Origin: Candidatus Methanomethylicaceae archaeon
Lineage (GTDB): Archaea > Thermoproteota > Methanomethylicia > Methanomethylicales > Methanomethylicaceae
Length of the DNA: 64,000 bases
Assembly: GCA_026414165.1 (NCBI GenBank)
Contig: JAOAJN010000005.1
Location: 340-64,339 of the forward strand
Direction of reading: 5' to 3'
The notes below the pieces were generated by a model, which ran no database searches, was not told the origin of the DNA, and saw only the letters and a program-made list of their open reading frames with translations. The first letter of the stretch is position 1. Every line of letters starts with the position of its first letter. Position numbers and translations under genes: made by a program. This document shows positions 16,640 through 24,233 of this stretch, one piece after another.

Positions 16640-16735
16640 GCCGTCATACCGTGCTAGACCACAGCCCCACCGAGAAGACATGGGTGCACCCGCATTATAT
16701 AAATTTTTAGAAATGACATCACAGGAAAATAAGGA

Positions 16736-16821
16736 AGCCCCAGGCGGGGTTTGAACCCGCGACCACCGCCTCTTTGGGTGGTTTACCAAGGCGGTGCTCT
16801 ACCAGGCTGAGCCACTGGGGC
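16736..16821 (-). tRNA. tRNA-Thr (GGT) with a 12-nt intron
   Basis: The acceptor is GCCCCAG with CTGGGGC and discriminator T. The anticodon stem is CCGCC/GGCGG with loop TTGGTAA after removal of 12 nt (16783-16772) at position 37/38, giving anticodon GGT. The T arm reads GGGTTCAAACCC. The CCA end is not encoded. The intron is near the small end of known archaeal tRNA introns. Confidence 0.92.
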
Positions 16822-16962
16822 TTGTGGTAAATCTCCACATGAGATGGTTAATTAATTTTTTTATACCTTCGACATTAAACCCTGTGGGTTTGGTCTTCCA
16901 TAAATCTCTATTGAGTTTCTTTTATATGGTAGTGGTTATATATTATTATATAGGGTGAGGGG

Positions 16963-17781
16963 ATGGCAAAAACGCTGAGGGATGAATTCCCAAGCGTTAT
17001 TGATATCTCTTATCAAGAATACCTCAAACATAAACACATCTCAGACATAATGACAAAAGACCCAATCTTCATTGACAGTGGAGCTACCATGCTCGAGGCT
17101 GCCAAGCTCATGGGTGAAAAACATATCGGGAGCCTACTCGTCAAAGGCACAGACAGACCTGCAGGGATCGTAACAGAAAGAGATCTGCTGACCCGTGTTA
17201 TAGCTGCAGAAAGGGATCCCAAAGAAGTCAAAGTATACGAAGTTCTCTCTCCAAGGCTAATAACCATAAAACCTCAAGCTACGATCAAAGAAGGAGCAAG
17301 AACAATGATCAAGGAAAAAGGCCGGCTAGTAGTCACTGAGGGTCGGAAAGTAGTTGGAATTGTAACTGCCTCCGATCTTATAAAAGCCTTGCCTGACGCT
17401 CCCGAAACCTCCGTACCTGTTCAAAAATTCATGACAAAGCGTGTAGAATGTGTAGACCCTAACACAAAGGTATGGGATGTTGCTAAGAAGATGGGCAAAG
17501 AGCGGATAGGATCTGTTATCGTGAATAAAGATGGAAAGCCTTGGGGGATCTTCACAGAGAGGGATCTTTTGAGCAAGGTTCTCTACAAAGAAGCAGATCT
17601 CCAGGACCCCGTCTCTCGATACACGTCTGCACCCTTGGTAAAAATTTCCCCAGATTACAGCATACACAAAGCAGCAATGACAATGGCTACCAAACATATT
17701 CGCAGGTTACCTGTTTTCAAAGATGAACAACTCGTCGGCATAATAACTGCCAGAGACCTTGTAGAAGCCTACGCTCTATGA
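16963..17781 (+). CDS. Protein with four CBS domains
   Basis: 272-residue protein made almost wholly of four CBS motifs (about 28-85, 90-145, 155-210, 220-272), each with the IMTKD/FMTKR/IGIxTxRDL-type signature, so two Bateman modules. Such modules bind adenosyl ligands (AMP, ATP, SAM) and act as energy sensors. No catalytic or DNA-binding domain is attached, so it may act on a partner. ATG 16963 follows GGTGAGGGG. The upstream sequence is AT-rich with TATA-like TATATTATTATATAG. Neighbours give no hint to a partner. Confidence 0.88.
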   Translation: MAKTLRDEFPSVIDISYQEYLKHKHISDIMTKDPIFIDSGATMLEAAKLMGEKHIGSLLVKGTDRPAGIVTERDLLTRVIAAERDPKEVKVYEVLSPRLITIKPQATIKEGARTMIKEKGRLVVTEGRKVVGIVTASDLIKALPDAPETSVPVQKFMTKRVECVDPNTKVWDVAKKMGKERIGSVIVNKDGKPWGIFTERDLLSKVLYKEADLQDPVSRYTSAPLVKISPDYSIHKAAMTMATKHIRRLPVFKDEQLVGIITARDLVEAYAL

Positions 17782-17815
17782 TTTTTATCTTGAACCTTAC
17801 AATGATTCCATCAAT

Positions 17816-17885
17816 AGAGTAGGGAGTTCGCCTTTGCTATAATTATCTCAAGCTATTGCCGAATCTTTCTTTTTTTGCCTACTCT
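17816..17885 (+). repeat. Inverted repeat around a 54-nt loop, possible small RNA or terminator
   Basis: AGAGTAGG (17816-17823) pairs with CCTACTCT (17878-17885). The interior ends in an oligo-T run (17870-17876). It lies between the CBS gene, which ends at 17781, and the convergent GNAT gene. It could be a 3'-UTR structure serving both transcripts or a small RNA. No known RNA family is evident. Confidence 0.25.
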
Positions 17886-17943
17886 GCGAGGTTTGATCCT
17901 TTTCCTTATAAAATGGATAAGCGCTTTGCCAACCTGTGATAAA

Positions 17944-18474
17944 TTAGAGTGAAAACTGATAACTGACCAAATCTAATTTTTTGCCCCAAGGCGCATCAAT
18001 AGTGTATTCTTCAATTTTTTTGAAACCATTATTCTCGTAGAATCTTCTTGCATGAAGTTCATCCTTACCTGCATTTACGACGACTTTCTTAAAACCTCTT
18101 TGCTTTGATTCTTTAATTGTGTATTGAAGTAAACTAGTTCCTATACCCTTCCTTGTGAATTCAGGAAAGATTATAATGCGGTCCAACTCTATAGTGTCCT
18201 CATCTATTATCATTGTTTGAGCGAAACCGATTATGGTTTTACAATAATCCTCCATAGCTAGGTAGAATTTTGCCTTTCCCATGTTTCTCATTTTTAGTAA
18301 GTTCTCTTCAATAAATGCCCTTTTGACGTATTCCTTCGGTATTCCAAACTTTGCAACATTCTCTTGATAAATTTCTCCATTTTCATCCTCTAAGATCTTC
18401 ATTAGCATTCTGCTAAGATTTCTTATAGCTTCTTCATCAGCCTCAACTATTTTAACCAAATTCTGATACCACAA
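17944..18474 (-). CDS. GNAT family acetyltransferase
   Basis: 176-residue GNAT protein. The core acetyl-CoA motif is FTRKGIGTSLLQ (about 110-121) followed by the ARRFYENNGFKK stretch near 145-156. The N-terminal third is helical and has no recognisable substrate signature. The substrate is unknown. The AT-rich codons (Lys, Ile, Asn and Glu are abundant) differ from the more balanced codon use of neighbouring housekeeping genes, which may point to later acquisition. The start taken here is 18474. It is transcribed in the same direction as, but separate from, the arsM-like gene upstream. Confidence 0.8.
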   Translation of the reverse strand: MWYQNLVKIVEADEEAIRNLSRMLMKILEDENGEIYQENVAKFGIPKEYVKRAFIEENLLKMRNMGKAKFYLAMEDYCKTIIGFAQTMIIDEDTIELDRIIIFPEFTRKGIGTSLLQYTIKESKQRGFKKVVVNAGKDELHARRFYENNGFKKIEEYTIDAPWGKKLDLVSYQFSL

Positions 18475-18560
18475 GGATAGTTTTGCATTTAATGTAATTA
18501 AAAATCTTCGTGACTTTTCCTAAAAACCATCACTTTTGGTGGACTGCTTATGTCGCCTTG

Positions 18561-19313
18561 CTATTTATGCGCCTCTACTTTGACGCTCAAGATCTTTCCT
18601 ATTAATTCTCTAGAAACATCTATAGTATAAGGTGTTTCCGATACGATCTTGACATTTTTGAAGCCTGCCTTTCTTATTATTTTCAAGTACTCATTCTTCT
18701 CAAGTGCGCCTGCCACACAATTCGCCCAAGCATCAAAACTCTTCCTGAGACTTTCGGGCAATACTCCTTCAGTAACCAGGTCAGAGATCATCATTCGCCC
18801 TCCAGGCTTTAGAACCCTGTAAGCCTCTCGAAAAACCCTTTCTTTGTCAGGTGAAAGATTTATCACACAATTGCTAATGATGACGTCGACGGATTCGTTC
18901 TCAACAGGCAAATTCTCTATTTCACCTAACCGGAACTCAACATTATCATATCCATATTTGGACGCAACTCTCTTGGCTTTATTGACCATCTCCTCTGTCA
19001 TATCGACACCTATGACTTTACCTTTGGGTCCGACTCTCTTCGCAGCCAAAAATACATCAATCCCGCCGCCAGAACCTAGATCTAGGACTGTCTCCCCCTC
19101 CTTTATACTTGCCAATGCGACAGGGTTCCCGCAACCTAACCCCATAATAACCTCTTCTGGTAGATTATTAAGATCATTTTCAGTGTATCCTATCTCTAAC
19201 GCCACATCTTTCGGATCAACACCACAACCACATGACGGGCAACAAGATCCTCCGTCTTTAGCAAGTTCGCCGTATCTCTTCTTTACAAAACTCTTTATAT
19301 CTTTCTCAGACAT
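18561..19313 (-). CDS. arsM: Arsenite S-adenosylmethionine methyltransferase
   Basis: 250-residue class I methyltransferase of the ArsM type. The N-terminus carries the cysteine cluster CCPSCGC (Cys 24, 25, 28, 30). Next come the SAM loop DLGSGGGIDVF (about 77-87), GVDMTEEM, and the ISNCVINLSPDK stretch that carries the catalytic-type cysteine of ArsM, with another cysteine in ANCVAG. These are the arsenite-binding residues in characterised ArsM. It likely methylates As(III). ATG 19313 has GAGGGG 5 nt upstream. It is divergent from a Cys-rich PadR-like regulator across a 76-bp gap. Confidence 0.85.
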   Translation of the reverse strand: MSEKDIKSFVKKRYGELAKDGGSCCPSCGCGVDPKDVALEIGYTENDLNNLPEEVIMGLGCGNPVALASIKEGETVLDLGSGGGIDVFLAAKRVGPKGKVIGVDMTEEMVNKAKRVASKYGYDNVEFRLGEIENLPVENESVDVIISNCVINLSPDKERVFREAYRVLKPGGRMMISDLVTEGVLPESLRKSFDAWANCVAGALEKNEYLKIIRKAGFKNVKIVSETPYTIDVSRELIGKILSVKVEAHK

Positions 19314-19389
19314 GCTTACCCCTCATTAAACAATGACTACCTTATCCTACCAAAAATATATAAATATATTGGGCATACGATATTAAACC
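19314..19389 (+). promoter_or_regulatory. Shared divergent promoter/operator of arsM and the PadR-like gene
   Basis: A near-palindromic AATATATAAATATATT at 19355-19370 is positioned to be a TATA element for both directions. It lies about 25 nt before the regulator ATG at 19390, and on the other strand about 45 nt before the arsM start. CTACC occurs twice, at 19337-19341 and 19347-19351, exactly 10 bp apart on the arsM side, a candidate operator. The regulator would be leaderless. arsM has a Shine-Dalgarno. The operator function is inference. Confidence 0.45.
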
Positions 19390-19725
19390 ATGAGTGCTTG
19401 TTGTCCAGAATTACCTAAGTGTTGTGATATGCGGGGCATGTTATCCTTCTATATACTCTGGCTTCTCTCAAATAGATCTATGAACGGACAGGAGTTGTGT
19501 AAGGAGCTGGCGAGGCGAAGAGGCAGCAAACCTTCTGCTGGCACTATATACCCGGCGCTTAGGAGTCTTAGGGAGAATGGTTTGGTAAATATGGAGAGGC
19601 AAGGTAGGGCAACCATATATTCTATCTCAGAAAAAGGTCGAGATGAACTAGAAAGGGCATGCAAGTACTTTTGTAGCGTTTTTGGGGAGATTTTACAGGA
19701 TCATATAAAGAGTACGCATAAGTAA
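19390..19725 (+). CDS. PadR-like winged-helix regulator with cysteine-rich N-terminus
   Basis: 111-residue winged-helix protein of the PadR type (the QELCKELARRRGSKPSAGTIYPALRSL region is the recognition-helix half and GLVNMERQGRATIYSISEKG is the wing). Two Cys pairs precede the fold (Cys 4, 5 and 11, 12). Cys 37, 91 and 95 are also present, with 91/95 spaced CxxxC in the dimerisation helix. Thiol-rich termini plus a divergent arsM suggest an As(III)-responsive repressor, but arsenic sensing is inferred from context. It appears to be leaderless, with a TATA about 25 nt upstream. Confidence 0.78.
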   Translation: MSACCPELPKCCDMRGMLSFYILWLLSNRSMNGQELCKELARRRGSKPSAGTIYPALRSLRENGLVNMERQGRATIYSISEKGRDELERACKYFCSVFGEILQDHIKSTHK

Positions 19726-19932
19726 ATAGCATTTTCGAAGAAATTTTTGTATAACCAACAATGATTTCCTGATCATTTTTAAGCTTTCAGCGAGTTTACA
19801 AAATCCTTCTGTAAATTATTGTGTTTTTATCTTTAAAATCTTTCATAACAGAAATTATTCTCTGATCTTGAACGTCCAGTAAGTATAAATTGACTTTCAA
19901 CATTTTTAAATCTAAAGGATTGTGAAGTTTGT

Positions 19933-20373
19933 ATGAACCTTCCTGAATATGTTTCAGTTGAAGAAGTCAGGAATGTATGTAAAAAACTCGGAATTAGGGA
20001 CTGGACCACCATGAAAAAAGCCGAAGTTACAATCGAGGAGGCTAAAAAGATTTTGGCGGAGCTTGAGACGGGCAATATGGTAATAGATTTGGAGGATTTC
20101 AGAATAGGATTGGAGGTGGAACTCGAGCATGGCATAAGATATCCAGAGGCCAACGTAACCAACAATCATCCAATCCTGACAGGCAAGATTGTATTAGCAC
20201 ATCTCAAAGAAACTCTTGACTACTATCAGCGGCTTGAAGTGGCCGAGATCGAAGGAGACCTCCTTAAAGCTCTCCTAAATAAGGATTATGAAAAATTAGC
20301 AAGACTTTACGAGAAACTTGTTAGAGCAAAGCAAAAGCTGGCTCATACTGAATTAATGGCTCTCAAAACCTGA
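19933..20373 (+). CDS. DUF5661-like protein
   Basis: 146-residue soluble, mostly helical protein. The GLEVELEHG stretch, the NVTNNHPILTGKIVLAHLKE block and the DYYQRLEVAE tail resemble the conserved core of the DUF5661 family. The function is unknown. The start is ATG 19933, in an AT-rich region without a clear Shine-Dalgarno. The preceding 207-nt gap from the PadR-like gene contains only AT-rich sequence. No operon partner is adjacent. Confidence 0.65.
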   Translation: MNLPEYVSVEEVRNVCKKLGIRDWTTMKKAEVTIEEAKKILAELETGNMVIDLEDFRIGLEVELEHGIRYPEANVTNNHPILTGKIVLAHLKETLDYYQRLEVAEIEGDLLKALLNKDYEKLARLYEKLVRAKQKLAHTELMALKT

Positions 20374-20433
20374 ATTTATTGGTTATGATTTCCAAATATT
20401 GAGGGAGGGTCGTAACAATAATTAAGATATAAG

Positions 20434-20518
20434 TGCGGGGGGAGGGATTTGAACCCTCGAAGGCCTACGCCACAAGGTCCTGAGCCTTGCGCCTTTGACC
20501 TGACTTGGCGACCCCCGC
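20434..20518 (-). tRNA. tRNA-Leu (CAG)
   Basis: Class II tRNA. The acceptor is GCGGGGG/CCCCCGC with discriminator A. The anticodon loop is CTCAGGA (anticodon CAG), the variable arm is long, and the T arm reads GGGTTCAAATCCC. CCA is not encoded. No intron is seen. Confidence 0.93.
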
Positions 20519-20570
20519 CCGCTCTCTTATTCTGTAAATCCTAAATATATCTTTAATATCTTACTTCCCT

Positions 20571-21371
20571 ATGAGCCTACAACTATTAGAGGGACTATGT
20601 CGGGAAGAGATGAAAGCTATAGCCAAATTGTCGCCCAAGTCTTCCTCTAAGATTGTAAAAATAGGTGCTGGAGGGGATCGCACCAAACTTATAGATGTTG
20701 TAGCAGAGGAGGCCGCGATCTCATATCTTACATCGACTGGCTTTGAGGGCAAGTTAATAAGCGAGGAGCTTGGCGAGAAACAATTCGGCAACAAGGAAGA
20801 TCCGATCTTGATACTTGACCCGATAGATGGAACGACCAACGCGGTCAGGGGAATTATCCCTTACTCAATATCTGCAGCACTATCTTCTGGTTCGAATCTA
20901 AAAGACATATACGCGGGCATAGTCATGGAGCTTCCTTCTGGTAGAATCTACAAAGCACTCAGAGGTGGAGGAGCATACCTCGACGACCAAAAGATCTCCA
21001 TAAACAATACGCCCGCCCTCAGACATGCACTGATAGGTATCGATGTAAACGTACGTAGAGATAAGACAAAAATAGAGCAGGTCCTTCCACTACTAAAGGA
21101 GGCTAAACAGATAAGGGTCATGGGCACCGCAGCCTTGGAGCTCTGCTATGTGGCGAGCGGCGGTTTGGATCTATACTTTGACAATAGAGGGCTCTTGAGG
21201 GTTACTGATATTGCTGCCTCTTATATAATACTCAAAGAGGCGGGTGCCTCAATATTGCGACTCGACGGCTCGTATCTCGACTCTCCTCTAAGCCTATCCG
21301 AAAGAGTTTCATTGGTGGCTGGTAATTACAACCTTTGTATTGAGGCACTATCAAAAATAAAAAGATTTTAG
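20571..21371 (+). CDS. Inositol monophosphatase/fructose-1,6-bisphosphatase family enzyme
   Basis: 266-residue sugar phosphatase of the archaeal IMPase/FBPase family. The metal ligands are visible as EELGE (about 66-70), DPIDGTTN (about 84-91) and the later VTDIAA. Archaeal members often hydrolyse both inositol-1-phosphate and fructose-1,6-bisphosphate. The TATA-like TAAATATAT (about 20542-20550) is 25 nt before ATG 20571, so the mRNA is probably leaderless. The pyr operon begins 139 nt downstream, with its own promoter. Confidence 0.88.
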   Translation: MSLQLLEGLCREEMKAIAKLSPKSSSKIVKIGAGGDRTKLIDVVAEEAAISYLTSTGFEGKLISEELGEKQFGNKEDPILILDPIDGTTNAVRGIIPYSISAALSSGSNLKDIYAGIVMELPSGRIYKALRGGGAYLDDQKISINNTPALRHALIGIDVNVRRDKTKIEQVLPLLKEAKQIRVMGTAALELCYVASGGLDLYFDNRGLLRVTDIAASYIILKEAGASILRLDGSYLDSPLSLSERVSLVAGNYNLCIEALSKIKRF

Positions 21372-21405
21372 ACTCCCTTGTCAAACCATTCAACCGCAAA
21401 AGAAA

Positions 21406-21510
21406 TTTTTAAATACGCCGTCCTCCTGAGTTTGTGACGGGTTAATTTCTCACAAAGAACGGAATTTGCCTTCCAAGGGAAGCGCCATTCCCCCTCCTGG
21501 GGGAGACAGA
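21406..21510 (+). promoter_or_regulatory. pyr operon promoter and structured 5' leader
   Basis: A TATA element, TTTTTAAATA, is at 21406-21415, so transcription should start near 21432-21438 and leave a leader of about 75 nt. TTTGTGA (21431-21437) and TCACAAA (21450-21456) form a 7-bp inverted repeat. CCCCC (21490-21494) and GGGGG (21499-21503) form a tight stem with TCCT loop that includes the GGGGGAG Shine-Dalgarno (21499-21505) of pyrB, 5 nt before its TTG. Sequestering the ribosome site suggests translational control. The ligand, if any, is unknown. Confidence 0.5.
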
Positions 21511-22458
21511 TTGAATTTTGTGAATAGAGACATAGTCTCCATAAAAGACTTTACAAAAGAAGAGTTGGAACATATCTTCAAAACCGCTGAAAAAATGGAA
21601 AAGGATGGATACGACGACACCCTTCTTCGCACCAAAAAGATAGGACTCTTATTCTATGAACCAAGCACTAGGACGAGGATGAGCTTTGACGCGGCCGCGC
21701 ACGCCCTCGGAGCCGAGACTATCTGGTTTGCGGGGGTAGAGGGTACTTCGGTAATGAAGGGCGAGTCTCTTAAAGACACTATAGAGACCGTGGCGAACTA
21801 TGTAGACCTGATAGTGATGCGTCATCCATTTGACGGATCGGCAAGATGGGCTGCAGATATTACTACGAACAGGACAAAGAGAGGACACAAAAAAGTCCCG
21901 ATAATAAATGGTGGTGACGGCAAAAATGAGCATCCCACCCAGACAATGCTGGATCTTTACAGCATCAGAAAGACCCAAGGGCGCATAGACGGTCTAGAGG
22001 TCGCAATGGTTGGCGATCTTAAATATGGCAGGACGGTCCACTCTCTCTCCTATGCGCTGTCCATGTACGGCTGCAAATTGATGTACGTAGCACCCGACTC
22101 TTTACAGATACCTGAACATGTCGAGACCTTCTTGAAAAGGAATCATGTACAATTCGCCAAACACTCTAAAATCGAAGACATAATCTCAAGTGCCGATGTG
22201 ATATACATGACGAGAATACAAAAGGAAAGATTCCCTGATGAGAACGAATACAACAAAGTTAAGGGGATCTTCAAAATAAACCGCACTCTCCTATCAAGGG
22301 CAAAACTCACGGCGCGCCTAATGCACCCGCTGCCGCGTGTGGACGAGATCTCTGTGGATGCTGATGACGACCCGAGGGCTTACTACTTTGAGCAAGCAGG
22401 CAATGGTGTGCCCATCAGGGCTGCCTTACTCTCACTGATAATGGGGGTGATTGAGTGA
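21511..22458 (+). CDS. pyrB: Aspartate carbamoyltransferase catalytic chain
   Basis: 315-residue catalytic subunit of ATCase, joining carbamoyl phosphate and aspartate in UMP synthesis. The carbamoyl-phosphate motif is EPSTRTR, HPLPRVDEI is the C-terminal active-site signature, and MRHPFDGSAR resembles the HPxxG loop. The start chosen is TTG 21511, 5 nt behind GGGGGAG. A GTG at 21520 is an alternative and any longer form would include the leader hairpin. The stop overlaps the pyrI ATG (TGATG), so the chains are translationally coupled. Confidence 0.93.
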   Translation: MNFVNRDIVSIKDFTKEELEHIFKTAEKMEKDGYDDTLLRTKKIGLLFYEPSTRTRMSFDAAAHALGAETIWFAGVEGTSVMKGESLKDTIETVANYVDLIVMRHPFDGSARWAADITTNRTKRGHKKVPIINGGDGKNEHPTQTMLDLYSIRKTQGRIDGLEVAMVGDLKYGRTVHSLSYALSMYGCKLMYVAPDSLQIPEHVETFLKRNHVQFAKHSKIEDIISSADVIYMTRIQKERFPDENEYNKVKGIFKINRTLLSRAKLTARLMHPLPRVDEISVDADDDPRAYYFEQAGNGVPIRAALLSLIMGVIE

Positions 22459-22940
22459 TGGGGGTAACGAGAATTTCAAAGGGTACAAAGAATGGACTGA
22501 TAGTAAGGCCAATAAAGGACGGGACGGTTATAGACCACATACCTCCGGGAAAGGGCATAAAGATAGCGGAGATGTTGAATCTATTTCGCCAAGATTCTGT
22601 GATTATAATTGGGCAGAACTTGGAGAGCACAAAATACGGTAGAAAGGATATCATAAAGGTCGAGAACCGGTTTCTGAGAAGCGATGAATACAACAAAATA
22701 TCTCTGATAGCTCCCAACGCCACGATAAACATCATAAAGGACTATACAATCCAAGAAAAGAAGAGGGTCACCATTCCTGACGTCCTCGAGGATGTGGCAG
22801 TTTGCATAAACGCCAACTGCATATCAAACAAAGAACCCGTTCCTTCACGCCTATATGCCGTCAGCAGAGATCCTCTAGCGCTCGTATGCCATTACTGCAA
22901 CTTTGAATGCAAGGAGGATCTGATAAGGCTGAAGACATGA
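22458..22940 (+). CDS. pyrI: Aspartate carbamoyltransferase regulatory chain
   Basis: 160-residue regulatory subunit. The N-terminal nucleotide-binding domain includes VRPIKDGTVIDHIPPGKG. The C-terminal zinc domain has the four ligands in CINANC and CHYCNFEC. It mediates CTP/ATP allostery when bound to PyrB. ATG 22458 shares its A with the pyrB stop codon. It lies directly before pyrC with a 15-nt gap. Confidence 0.95.
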   Translation: MGVTRISKGTKNGLIVRPIKDGTVIDHIPPGKGIKIAEMLNLFRQDSVIIIGQNLESTKYGRKDIIKVENRFLRSDEYNKISLIAPNATINIIKDYTIQEKKRVTIPDVLEDVAVCINANCISNKEPVPSRLYAVSRDPLALVCHYCNFECKEDLIRLKT

Positions 22941-22955
22941 TTCTGGTGAGATCCC

Positions 22956-24233
22956 TTGTCCTTGCTGATAAAAAACGGCACCATCCTTACACACCGTGGT
23001 CACTTTAATGCCAATGTCCTACTCTGGAAAGGCAAGATCGCTGTATTCACGAAGAATGAACCAAAGGCGGACGAAGTCATAGATGCAAGCGGGAAACTGG
23101 TAATGCCTGGTGTGGTCGACCCACACGTCCATTTCAGACAACCAGGAATACCTTCAGAGGATTGGGCATCAGGATCAAAGGCAGCACTGGCTGGTGGTGT
23201 TACAACCGTAATAGATATGCCAAATACAAAACCTCCCACAACAACATTGTCGCGACTTGAGGAGAAGAAAGCATTAATCAGCAAAACTGCACCAGACGGT
23301 CCGTTGGTAAACTACGGTCTTCATTTTGGTGTGACAGTCGAGAACCTAGAAGAGGTTTTTAGGGCTGTGGGCTGGGGAAATCCCACACCCTTGGCAGCCT
23401 CTGCAAAGGTGTTTATGGGCAGCTCGACTGGCGACCTTCTCGTCCGAGACCTTGAAGTCATAAGGCAAGTAGTAAGAGGTTCTAGACTCGTGAGCGTTCA
23501 TGCGGAGGACGAAGATATCATATCAACGTATTCCGATAAGCCAGACCACTTCTCTAGGAGGCCTAAGTTAGCCGCAATCTCTGCCATAAAAAAACTAATA
23601 TCTGTCGCCCAGCAGGGGAGAGTCTACGTACTTCATGTGACATCTTTGGAGGAGGCTGAACTCGCTTCCGCCTTCTACAGGGAGGTCACCCCACACCACC
23701 TATTTCTTAACTCCTCGATCTTAAAGGAGCTTGGAAACTATGCTAAGGTAAATCCGCCCCTCCGTGAAGAGAGTGATAGGAGATCACTATGGCAAGCCCT
23801 CCTGAACAACATGATCGAGACTATTGGTTCCGATCATGCACCACATCTTAAGGATGACAAAATGAGAGAAAACGCTCCCTCGGGCATGCCTGGGGTGGAG
23901 ACATCGCTCCCACTGATGATTAATGCCTCCCTTAACGGTCTCATAGGTCTTGAGAAGGTCGTGGAGCTTATGTGCTATAATCCATCAAGAATATTCTCTA
24001 TCAAAGATAAGGGAAAGATGGAGCTCGGGGCTGATGCTGATATTACCATTATTGATCCGAATCTAGAGAAGAGGGTGACTGCTGATGAGCTCCACTACAA
24101 ATGCGGATGGACACCCTACGAAGGAATGCGATTGAGGGGTTGGCCTATTATAACCATAATTGGTGGGAAGATCGCATTCAAGGAAGGAGAATTCTTCCCA
24201 GTACGGGGCAAGGAGGTCTCTTATGCGATTTGA
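22956..24233 (+). CDS. pyrC: Dihydroorotase
   Basis: 425-residue amidohydrolase of the dihydroorotase type. The metal-binding DPHVHFRQPG is near residue 49. AKVFMGSS probably carries the carboxylated lysine, and VHAEDE, LHVTSLEEA and IGSDHAPH supply the remaining ligands and the catalytic aspartate. It cyclises carbamoyl aspartate to dihydroorotate. TTG 22956 follows GGTGAGATC by a few bases. The 3' end overlaps the pyrDK start by 11 nt. Confidence 0.93.
   Translation: MSLLIKNGTILTHRGHFNANVLLWKGKIAVFTKNEPKADEVIDASGKLVMPGVVDPHVHFRQPGIPSEDWASGSKAALAGGVTTVIDMPNTKPPTTTLSRLEEKKALISKTAPDGPLVNYGLHFGVTVENLEEVFRAVGWGNPTPLAASAKVFMGSSTGDLLVRDLEVIRQVVRGSRLVSVHAEDEDIISTYSDKPDHFSRRPKLAAISAIKKLISVAQQGRVYVLHVTSLEEAELASAFYREVTPHHLFLNSSILKELGNYAKVNPPLREESDRRSLWQALLNNMIETIGSDHAPHLKDDKMRENAPSGMPGVETSLPLMINASLNGLIGLEKVVELMCYNPSRIFSIKDKGKMELGADADITIIDPNLEKRVTADELHYKCGWTPYEGMRLRGWPIITIIGGKIAFKEGEFFPVRGKEVSYAI

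Larger units (their letters stand above)
16500..16668 (-). tRNA. tRNA-Trp (CCA) with two introns
   Basis: Joining 16668-16640, 16609-16601 and 16535-16500 gives a 74-nt tRNA. The acceptor is GGGGCTG/CAGCCCC with discriminator A, the anticodon stem is GCGGG/CCCGC, and the loop is CTCCAGA with anticodon CCA. CCA is encoded at 16499-16497. The canonical intron after position 37 is 65 nt and the other, inside the anticodon stem, is 30 nt. The length, anticodon and stem pairing are only satisfied by removing both, which is the main support for the two-intron model. Confidence 0.9.

Noticed and set aside
16500-16668. Two separate tRNA genes
   Set aside because: Only one acceptor stem and one T arm exist. 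A single tRNA-Trp with two introns explains all paired segments.
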